A stretch of DNA of 64,000 nt from Nocardioides alkalitolerans (GTDB taxonomy: Bacteria > Actinomycetota > Actinomycetes > Propionibacteriales > Nocardioidaceae). Both the position numbers and the translations under genes were made by a program. Below the pieces are notes generated by a model. It did not search any database. It saw nothing but the letters and a program-made list of their open reading frames with translations, and was not told the DNA's origin. The stretch covers positions 310,001-374,000 of the forward strand of contig CP116227.1 in assembly GCA_038184435.1 (NCBI GenBank), written 5' to 3'. Shown piece after piece: positions 35,940-42,730 of the stretch. How positions within the stretch are numbered: the first letter of the stretch is position 1; each line of letters starts with the position of its first letter.

Positions 35940-36523
35940 TGCCCGACCCGGGAGGGACCCGCCGGGCCGCCGAGCGGTTCCGCGCGGCCGTCGAGGCGGC
36001 CCTCCCGGGCACGGTCCCCTTCCTGCCCGGCGCCGACGACGCGACGCTCGACGCCCTGGAGCGCGACCTCGGCCGGCCGTGGCCGCCGGAGCTGCGCGCC
36101 CTCCTCGCCACGGTCGGCGGCCAGGAGGACGGGATCAGCGGCCCCCTCAACCTCATGCGCTTCCTGCGCCCGGAGGAGATCGTCGCGATGCACGCGATGC
36201 TCGTCTCCGCGGTGGGCGAGCTGACGGAGCCGGCGGCGCAGCCCGCGCCGTACCGGTGGGAGGTCTGGTCGGACGCCTGGATCCCGTTCGTGGCCTTCCA
36301 GGGCGACAGCTACTGCGTGGACACCGACCCGGGGGAGACGGGTACGGCGGGGCAGGCGTTCCAGCGGCCCAACGTGCCCGACCTGGAGGAGCCCGAGGCG
36401 CCCTCCGTGCGCGCCTTCCTCGACGGCCTGGCCGAGCGGCTGGAGCAGGGTCGATTCGAGAGGCAGGAGGCCGCGGAGGGCCTCCCGCCCACCGCCTGGG
36501 TCACGCTGCTCGACGAAGACTGA
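35939..36523 (+). CDS. SMI1/KNR4 (SUKH) family protein
   Basis: Protein of 194 residues. The N-terminal pattern ALPGTVPFLPGADDATLDALERDLGRPWPPELRALLATVGGQ and the following WIPFVAFQGDSYCVDTDP are typical of SUKH folds, given here in part. SUKH proteins are best known as immunity proteins against polymorphic toxins but are also found as solitary housekeeping genes. No toxin is adjacent. Its ATG overlaps the gpsA stop (TGATG), so it is the last gene of the acyltransferase-gpsA operon. Confidence 0.85.
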   Translation: MPDPGGTRRAAERFRAAVEAALPGTVPFLPGADDATLDALERDLGRPWPPELRALLATVGGQEDGISGPLNLMRFLRPEEIVAMHAMLVSAVGELTEPAAQPAPYRWEVWSDAWIPFVAFQGDSYCVDTDPGETGTAGQAFQRPNVPDLEEPEAPSVRAFLDGLAERLEQGRFERQEAAEGLPPTAWVTLLDED

Positions 36524-36546
36524 GGGTCCTGGTCGAGGAGGCCGCG

Positions 36547-37668
36547 TCAGCCCAGGCGGTCCAGCGCCTGCGCGAGGTCGGCCCAGAGGTCCTCGACGTC
36601 CTCGACCCCGACGGAGAGCCGCACGAGCGACTCCGGGATGGTCGGCGACTCGGTCTTCCACCGGCGCCGGCGCTCGAGCGTCGACTCGACACCCCCGAGG
36701 CTCGTCGCGAAGACCCACAGGTCGGTGGTGCGGCACAGCAGGTCGGCCGCGTCGGGACCGGCGTGCAGCTCGACGGCGACGATCGCCCCGAACCCGGGGT
36801 AGCGCACCCGCGAGACCGCCGGGTGCGCCTCCAGCCGGCGCACCAGCTCGACTGCGTTCGCCTGGGCGCGCTCGACCCGCAGGTGCAGCGTGCGCAGGCC
36901 GCGCAGCGCGAGCCACGCCTCGAGGGTGCCGGGGATCGCGCCGAGGAGGTCGCGGCGCCCCTTGAGCACGTCGAAGAGGGCGTCGTCGCGCACGACGAGC
37001 GCGCCGAGGAGGGCGTCGGAGTGGCCGGCGAGGTACTTCGTCGCCGAGTGCAGCACGATGTCCGCGCCGAGCTCCAGCGGCCGCTGCAGGAGCGGGGTCG
37101 CGAAGGTGTTGTCGACGACGACCTGGGCGCCCGCGGCGTGGGCGGCCTCCGCGACGGCGGCGATGTCGGCGACCTCGAGGGCCGGGTTGGTGGGCGACTC
37201 GACCCAGAGGATCGCGGCGTCCTCGCAGGCGGCCGCGACGGCGGCGGTGTCGGAGATGTCGACGAGCTTCCCCTGGGCGCGCCCGCGGAGCCCGGCGTCG
37301 CCCAGCTGGCCCAGCGTGCCCTGGTAGGCGTGCTGGGGCGCGACGACGGTCTCGCCGTCGGCGACGAGGTCGAGCACGGTGGCCACGGCGGCGAGACCCG
37401 AGGAGAACGCGAGCGCGCGTCCGCCCTCGAGGCTGCCGAGCGCCTCCTCGAAGGCCAGCCAGGTCGGGTTGCCGTAGCGGCCGTACTCGACGTCCCCACC
37501 CCCGACGTACGTCGCCGCCATGGTGATCGGCGTGTTGAGCGGGGCGTCGGGAACGACCGGCGGGCGGCCGACGTGGACGGCGCGGGTGGCCGGACGGAGG
37601 CCCGCGGCAGCGTCGGGGCCGGGTGCGGCGTCCGCGGGCAGGGGGACGGACGGGGAGTCGTCGGGCAT
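36547..37668 (-). CDS. PLP-dependent trans-sulfuration family enzyme (cystathionine gamma-synthase/lyase-like)
   Basis: Cys/Met metabolism enzyme of 373 residues. The PLP lysine lies in HSATKYLAGHSDALLG, with the substrate and cofactor segments YGRYGNPTWLAFEEAL, FSSGLAAVATVL and the C-terminal SLGGVESTLERRR and RLSVGVEDVEDLWADL. Whether it makes or splits cystathionine cannot be decided by eye. A minus-strand TAGGCT (37681-37676) ends seven bases before the ATG, so the mRNA may be leaderless. It shares a 33-base promoter gap with ddl. Confidence 0.93.
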   Translation of the reverse strand: MPDDSPSVPLPADAAPGPDAAAGLRPATRAVHVGRPPVVPDAPLNTPITMAATYVGGGDVEYGRYGNPTWLAFEEALGSLEGGRALAFSSGLAAVATVLDLVADGETVVAPQHAYQGTLGQLGDAGLRGRAQGKLVDISDTAAVAAACEDAAILWVESPTNPALEVADIAAVAEAAHAAGAQVVVDNTFATPLLQRPLELGADIVLHSATKYLAGHSDALLGALVVRDDALFDVLKGRRDLLGAIPGTLEAWLALRGLRTLHLRVERAQANAVELVRRLEAHPAVSRVRYPGFGAIVAVELHAGPDAADLLCRTTDLWVFATSLGGVESTLERRRRWKTESPTIPESLVRLSVGVEDVEDLWADLAQALDRLG

Positions 37669-37675
37669 GGGGGCG

Positions 37676-37693
37676 AGCCTAGGCCGGTAGGGT
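37676..37693. promoter_or_regulatory. Back-to-back -10 elements of the PLP enzyme gene and ddl
   Basis: TAGGCT on the minus strand (37681-37676) and TAGGGT on the plus strand (37688-37693) are six bases apart in the 33-base gap. Each is 7-8 bases from its start codon, and each -35 region falls inside the other gene. Confidence 0.55.
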
Positions 37694-37701
37694 CAGCGCC
37701 C

Positions 37702-38820
37702 ATGAGCGCGCCCTCCCCACGTCCCCGGGTCGCCGTCGTCTTCGGCGGACGGTCGGCGGAGCACTCGATCTCCTGCATCTCGGCCGGCAGCGTGATCGCG
37801 GCGCTGGATCCCGAGAAGTACGACGTGGTGCCCATCGGCATCGCCCGCGACGGCAGCTGGGTGCTCGAGGACCCGGCCACCAACCGCCTGGAGCTCGGAC
37901 CGGGTGGCGCCCTGCCGTCGGTGCGCAGCGAGACCGCGGTGCAGCTCGTGCCGGGTGCGACCGCCGAGCTCGTCGTGCACGACGCCGCCGACGTGCCACG
38001 GGTGCTCGGGGACGTGGACGTCGTCTTCCCCGTCATGCACGGCCCGTTCGGGCAGGACGGCACCCTGCAGGGGCTGCTGGAGATGGCGGGCGTGCGCTAC
38101 GTCGGCGCCGGGGTGCTCTCCTCGGCGGTCGGCACCGACAAGATCCACATGAAGCGCCTCTTCGAGGCGGCGGGCCTCCCCGTGCTGCCCTACGTGACGG
38201 TGACGCCGCGCGACTGGGCGCGCGACGAGGCGGGCGTGCGCCGCCGCATCGCCGACCTCGGGCTCCCGGTCTTCGTCAAGCCGGCCCGGGCGGGCTCCAG
38301 CTTCGGCATCTCCCGCGTCGACGACCTCGCCGACCTCGACGCCGCACTGGCGGAGGCCCGGCAGCACGACCCGAAGGTCGTCGTCGAGGCGGCCGCGACG
38401 GACGCGCGCGAGATCGAGTGCGGCGTGCTCGCCGGGCAGGGCGCCGAGGACCACCGCACGAGCGCGCTGGCGGAGATCCGGGTGACCTCGGAGCACGCGT
38501 TCTACGACTTCGAGGCCAAGTACCTCCCCGAGGAGAACACCGCCCTCGACGTGCCCGCCCAGGTGCCGGCCGACGTCGAGGCCCGGGTGCGCGCGCTGTC
38601 GGTGGCCGCGTTCGACGCCCTCGACTGCGAGGGCCTGGCCCGCGTCGACTTCTTCGTCTTCCCCGACGGCCGGGTCGTGCTCAACGAGGTCGAGACGATG
38701 CCCGGCTTCACCAGCCTCTCGATGTTCCCGCGCATGTGGGCGGCGAGCGGCGTCGACTACCCGACGCTCGTGGACCGCCTCGTCACGCTCGCGCTCGGCC
38801 GCGACGTCGGGCTGCGCTGA
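37702..38820 (+). CDS. ddl: D-alanine--D-alanine ligase
   Basis: ATP-grasp enzyme of 372 residues that joins two D-Ala for the peptidoglycan stem peptide. Characteristic segments are VVFGGRSAEHSISCISAG, FPVMHGPFGQDGTLQGLLE, FVKPARAGSSFGISRV and the metal-binding LNEVETMPGFTSLSMFP. The MHGPFGQDG loop with the downstream Tyr/Phe composition is that of ordinary D-Ala-D-Ala ligases. TAGGGT ends eight bases before the ATG (likely leaderless). The stop is part of a hairpin shared with the convergent lipoprotein gene. Confidence 0.97.
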   Translation: MSAPSPRPRVAVVFGGRSAEHSISCISAGSVIAALDPEKYDVVPIGIARDGSWVLEDPATNRLELGPGGALPSVRSETAVQLVPGATAELVVHDAADVPRVLGDVDVVFPVMHGPFGQDGTLQGLLEMAGVRYVGAGVLSSAVGTDKIHMKRLFEAAGLPVLPYVTVTPRDWARDEAGVRRRIADLGLPVFVKPARAGSSFGISRVDDLADLDAALAEARQHDPKVVVEAAATDAREIECGVLAGQGAEDHRTSALAEIRVTSEHAFYDFEAKYLPEENTALDVPAQVPADVEARVRALSVAAFDALDCEGLARVDFFVFPDGRVVLNEVETMPGFTSLSMFPRMWAASGVDYPTLVDRLVTLALGRDVGLR

Positions 38821-38839
38821 GCCTCAGGGGGCAGGCTCA
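38818..38839. terminator. Stop-codon hairpin between ddl and the DUF3515 gene
   Basis: TGAGCCT (38818-38824) pairs with AGGCTCA (38833-38839) around an 8-base loop. The left arm starts with the ddl stop TGA and the right arm ends with the complement of the DUF3515 stop. Confidence 0.55.
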
Positions 38840-39352
38840 GACGCAGGGGGAGACGGTCTCCGTGCCGGCGAGCACGGCGGGCGCGACGTCGACCATCTCC
38901 TCGACCGGCGGCCGGCGCTCGGCCGGGATGCGCAGCTCGACCACGGGCACCTGCCCGATGGTGGTGAGCACGGCGTCGGTGGTCTGGTCGCGGTAGGTCG
39001 CGGGCTCGGCGTACCAGCCCACCCCGCCCACCTCCTCGCAGTCCGAGATCTCGGTGAACGAGTCCGGCATCGCCACGCCGCACACGACGACGACCGCGGG
39101 CTCGCCCCAGGCCCGCGCGGCCAGGCCGTCCTGCTCGATCGCCCGCACCTCCTGCCCGTCGACCTCGTCGGGCAGCGCGTCGAGCACGGCCTCGCAGGCG
39201 GCGCGGTCGGCGTCCGGGAGGTCCGCCAGCGCAGGGGCGCCCTCGACGCGCACGGGGTCGGCCCCGCAGGCGGTGAGGCCGACGGTCGCCCCGACGAGGG
39301 CGAGGGCCAGGCCGGCGGCGGCACGCGGCGTACGGCGCGGGGACGAGGGCAC
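38837..39352 (-). CDS. DUF3515 family lipoprotein
   Basis: Predicted secreted lipoprotein of 171 residues. A signal peptide with a basic start and hydrophobic core (LALALVGATVGLTAC) ends in a lipobox-like LTAC at about Cys27. The mature part shows CEAVLDALPDEVDG, WGEPAVVVVCG, YAEPATYRDQT and a C-terminal Cys, the pattern of actinobacterial DUF3515. Its gene is commonly next to ddl and thiL, but its function is not known. GTG 39352 has AGGAGG six bases upstream. Confidence 0.9.
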   Translation of the reverse strand: MPSSPRRTPRAAAGLALALVGATVGLTACGADPVRVEGAPALADLPDADRAACEAVLDALPDEVDGQEVRAIEQDGLAARAWGEPAVVVVCGVAMPDSFTEISDCEEVGGVGWYAEPATYRDQTTDAVLTTIGQVPVVELRIPAERRPPVEEMVDVAPAVLAGTETVSPCV

Positions 39353-39466
39353 GCGGACCTCCTGGTGAGCGGGTGAGCGGGCGCCGCCGAGCATCCCACG
39401 CAGCCCGTCGGGAGGGCTCCGCAGGGCGTGCGCCGGAACGGGGACGTCGTCTGGTGGGATGGACCC

Positions 39467-40438
39467 ATGGCGTCGCTTCCCCGTGAGACCCCGCTGACCG
39501 AGGCGGGCGAGTTCGCCGTCGTCGCCGCCCTCCTGGAGCGCTTCCGCGCCGAGCGCGAGGACGTGCTGGTGGGGCCGGGCGACGACGCGGCGGTGCTCCG
39601 GATCCGTCGCGGCCACGCGGTCGTGTCCACCGACCTCGTCGTCGAGAACCGGCACTTCCGCCGGGACTGGTGCTCGGCGGAGGACGTCGGCCACCGGGCC
39701 GCGGCCCAGAACCTCTCCGACATCAACGCCATGGGCGGCCGCGCCCACTCGCTGACGCTCGGGCTCGCGCTGCCCGACGACCTCACGCTCGGCTGGGTCG
39801 AGGACTTCGCGACCGGGTTCGCCGCCGAGGCCGCCCGCGTCGGCGCGGTGGTCGTCGGCGGCGACGTGACGCGGGCCAGCGAGATCGTCGCCGCCGTGAC
39901 GGTGATCGGCGGGGTCGCAAAGGCCCCGGTGCTGCGCTCCGGCGCGCTCCCCGGCGACGTGCTCGCCCTCTGCGGACGGCAGGGCTGGGCCGCGGCGGGG
40001 CTCGCCGTGCTCGGGCGGGGCTTCCGCTCACCGCGCGTGCTGGTGGACGCCTACCGCCGCCCCGAGCCGCCGTACGACGCGGGAGCCGCCGCCGCCGAGG
40101 CGGGCGCCCACGCGCTCATCGACGTGTCCGACGGGCTGCTGGCGGACGCGGCGCACGTCGCGGTCGCCTCGGGTGTGCGGCTCGACGTCGTCACCGAGGC
40201 GCTGGGCGTCGACGAGCCGCTCCACGCCGTCGGTGCGGCGCTGGGGGCCGACCCGCAGCAGTTCGTGCTCAGCGGCGGCGACGACCACGGCCTGCTCGCG
40301 GCGTTCCCGGCCGACGCGGCCCTGCCCGAGGGCTGGAGCGTGATCGGCCGCGTGCACGAGCGCGTCGCCGACGACGAGCCCTGGGTCACCGTCGACGGCG
40401 CCCCCCACGAGGGCCCGACGGGGTGGCGGCACTTCTGA
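39467..40438 (+). CDS. thiL: Thiamine-monophosphate kinase
   Basis: Phosphorylates thiamine monophosphate to the coenzyme thiamine diphosphate. The 323-residue protein has the PurM-like motifs VGPGDDAAVL, STDLVVENRHF, NLSDINAMGG, VVGGDVTRA and LIDVSDGLLAD. A TGGGAT hexamer (39455-39460) ends six bases before the ATG and no ribosome-binding site is seen. Convergent with rpmB across a shared terminator. Confidence 0.96.
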   Translation: MASLPRETPLTEAGEFAVVAALLERFRAEREDVLVGPGDDAAVLRIRRGHAVVSTDLVVENRHFRRDWCSAEDVGHRAAAQNLSDINAMGGRAHSLTLGLALPDDLTLGWVEDFATGFAAEAARVGAVVVGGDVTRASEIVAAVTVIGGVAKAPVLRSGALPGDVLALCGRQGWAAAGLAVLGRGFRSPRVLVDAYRRPEPPYDAGAAAAEAGAHALIDVSDGLLADAAHVAVASGVRLDVVTEALGVDEPLHAVGAALGADPQQFVLSGGDDHGLLAAFPADAALPEGWSVIGRVHERVADDEPWVTVDGAPHEGPTGWRHF

Positions 40439-40461
40439 GCCGGGCAGGGGACGTGGAAATG

Positions 40462-40498
40462 CCGGAGGGCCCGCCAGCGGTGCTGGCGGGCCCTCCGG
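40462..40498. terminator. Bidirectional terminator between thiL and rpmB
   Basis: CCGGAGGGCCCGCCAGC (40462-40478) pairs perfectly over 17 bp with 40482-40498 around GGT, between convergent genes. Confidence 0.9.
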
Positions 40499-40518
40499 TG
40501 GTGACGCGAGGCGTCAGG

Positions 40519-40704
40519 TCAGCGCGTGACCTTGCCGGCCTTGAGGCAGCCGGTGCAGACGTTGAGGCGGGTGGGGGTGCCACCGACCTTCGCGCGGACG
40601 CGCTGGATGTTGGGGTTGAAGCGACGCTTCGTGATCTTCCGCGACCACGGCCGATTGTTGCCGAAGCCCGGCTTCTTGTCGCAGATGTCACAGACGGCAG
40701 CCAC
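40519..40704 (-). CDS. rpmB: 50S ribosomal protein L28
   Basis: Large-subunit protein of 61 residues. It begins AAVCDICDKKPGFGNN after the initiator and ends NVCTGCLKAGKVTR, so both CxxC pairs of the zinc-binding (C+) form are intact. RRFNPNIQRVRA is the L28 core. The GTG at 40704 is preceded by AGGAG at about seven bases. It is divergent from the DAK2 gene, as usual; the 244-base gap 40705-40948 holds a TAACCT -10-like hexamer near 40883 and no gene. Confidence 0.97.
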   Translation of the reverse strand: MAAVCDICDKKPGFGNNRPWSRKITKRRFNPNIQRVRAKVGGTPTRLNVCTGCLKAGKVTR

Positions 40705-40948
40705 CGTGAACTCCTGAAGTCGATGTCGAGACGATTCGATTGTCGCCACTGAGCGGACCCGCGGGTGCGGCGCTCGGAGAAGGCAACCGCAGAAGAGTAG
40801 CGGATGCCCCGGAGTGGGGGCCAATCGTCGCCGCGACCCGGTGCCGCGGCCCCCGCATCGTCCCACGACCGAGCCTCTCCGACTAACCTCGGCTCGATCA
40901 CGCCACGCCACGGCGCACCGCTGCGCCCCGCCCAGCCCCGGAGGACCC

Positions 40949-42715
40949 ATGACCGATCCCGGGCAGCCCGGTCCGTCCGGTCAGCCCGTGCGGCTCGAGG
41001 TCGTGGCCCGGTTCGTCGACATCGCGACCGACGCGCTGGCGGACGCGCGCGAGGAGATCGACGCGCTCAACGTGTTCCCCGTGCCCGACGGCGACACGGG
41101 CACCAACATGTTCCTCACGATGTCGACGGCCCGCGAGTCGCTGCGCCAGGTGCTCCGCGAGGCCGGGCTCGGCCGCATCGCGGGTGACGCCCACGCGGGT
41201 CCGCCGGTCCCGGGGGCCGTGCGACCCGAGCACCTCGTGCTCGCCCTCCGTGCCCTCGCCCGCGGGGCGCTCATGGGGGCGCGCGGCAACTCGGGCGTGA
41301 TCCTGGCCCAGATGCTCGGCGCCATCGCGGCCCACCTCGAGGAGGCCACGCCCGACGTGCGTGCCGCGACGCTGGTGGCGGGGTCGCTGGCCGACGCGAC
41401 GGCCGCGAGCTACGCCGCGGTGGGGGAGCCCGTCGAGGGCACGATCCTCACCGTCGCGCGCGCCGCCAGCGAGGCGGCGACGGAGGCCGCTGCGGCGCCG
41501 GGCGCCCGCTCGCGCGACGTCTACGTGGCGGCAGCCGCAGCGGCACGCGACGCGCTCCTCCTCACGCCCCAGCAGCTCCCCGCCCTCGCGGCCGCCGGGG
41601 TCGTCGACGCCGGCGGCCGGGGCCTCAGCGTCATCCTCGACGCCGCCGAGACCGCGCTCACGGGGCGCCGCCGGCTCTCGGGCCCCGTGCGTCTCGGCCA
41701 CCACCAGATCCCGCTGCCGACGCCCGAGCCCGACGAGGCCGACGCCGCGAGCGGGGCCGCGACGCCGGCGTACGAGGTCATGTACCTCCTCGAGCCCACC
41801 TCCCCGGAGGCCGTCGCGGAGCTGCGCACCCGGCTCGCGGAGATCGGCGACTCGCTCGTCGTCGTCGGCAACGACGACCTCTGGAGCATCCACGTGCACG
41901 TCGACGACGCGGGCGCGGCGGTCGAGGCCGGGATCGCCGCCGGGCGCCCCCACCAGGTCCGCATCACCCACTTCGACGACACGGTGCACGGACACGGCGG
42001 CGGCCACGGGCACGGCCGCCCGGGCAGCCACGGCGCGGGTACGACGCGGCGCACCGGCCGCGCGGTCGTCGCGGTCTCCGCGGGGCCGGGCCTGGCGGCG
42101 CTCTTCGAGGACGCGGGCGCCCTCGCCGTGCCGGGCGGTCCGGGCGAGCGGCCGTCGGCGGGCATGCTGCTTGAGGCGGTGCGCCGGACGGGCGCCGCCG
42201 AGGTCGTGATCCTCCCCAACGACCACGACTCGCTGCGCACCGCCGAGATCGCGGCCCGCACGGCGGAGGAGGACGGTGACGTCGAGGTCGCGGTCGTCCC
42301 CAGCCGGGCGCAGGTGCAGGGCCTCGCCGCCCTGGCGGTGCACGAGCCGGGACGCGCCTTCGGTCCCGACGTGCTCGAGATGACCGCCGCGGCCCGGCAC
42401 TGCCGGCACGGCGCGGTCACCGAGGCGTCGAAGCGGGCGATCACGTCGGCCGGCCCGTGCGAGCCGGGCGACGTGCTCGGCGTCGTCATGGGCGACTTCG
42501 CCGTCGTCGGGCAGGACCGGTTGGGCGTCGCCGTGGAGGTGCTCACCCGGCTCCTCGCCGTCGGCGGCGAGCTCGTGACCATCGTCGGCGGCGAAGGGTC
42601 CGGCGACCTGGCCGCCCGGCTCGCGGCCCACGTCGAGCAGGTCCACCCCGGTGTCGACGTCGTGACCTACGACGGCGGGCAGCCGCGCTACTCCGTCCTG
42701 CTGTCGGTGGAGTGA
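40949..42715 (+). CDS. DAK2/FakA-like kinase family protein
   Basis: Protein of 588 residues with an N-terminal DAK2 (DhaL-type) ATP-binding domain (LNVFPVPDGDTGTNM, residues about 38-52; MGARGNSGVILAQ about 108) and a C-terminal DegV-adjacent FakA region. In Firmicutes FakA phosphorylates fatty acids bound to FakB; no FakB/DegV gene is in this window. Between the two regions is a His/Gly-rich insert (HGHGGGHGHGRPGSHG, about residues 348-363) that could bind metal. GGAGG supports the ATG. It is 15 bases before recG, the order found in many actinobacteria. Confidence 0.92.
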   Translation: MTDPGQPGPSGQPVRLEVVARFVDIATDALADAREEIDALNVFPVPDGDTGTNMFLTMSTARESLRQVLREAGLGRIAGDAHAGPPVPGAVRPEHLVLALRALARGALMGARGNSGVILAQMLGAIAAHLEEATPDVRAATLVAGSLADATAASYAAVGEPVEGTILTVARAASEAATEAAAAPGARSRDVYVAAAAAARDALLLTPQQLPALAAAGVVDAGGRGLSVILDAAETALTGRRRLSGPVRLGHHQIPLPTPEPDEADAASGAATPAYEVMYLLEPTSPEAVAELRTRLAEIGDSLVVVGNDDLWSIHVHVDDAGAAVEAGIAAGRPHQVRITHFDDTVHGHGGGHGHGRPGSHGAGTTRRTGRAVVAVSAGPGLAALFEDAGALAVPGGPGERPSAGMLLEAVRRTGAAEVVILPNDHDSLRTAEIAARTAEEDGDVEVAVVPSRAQVQGLAALAVHEPGRAFGPDVLEMTAAARHCRHGAVTEASKRAITSAGPCEPGDVLGVVMGDFAVVGQDRLGVAVEVLTRLLAVGGELVTIVGGEGSGDLAARLAAHVEQVHPGVDVVTYDGGQPRYSVLLSVE

Positions 42716-42730
42716 GGGAGGCAGACCCCC

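Noticed and set aside
35939..36523. Immunity protein of a polymorphic toxin system
   Set aside because: No toxin, secretion marker or further immunity gene is next to it; it is coupled to gpsA instead.
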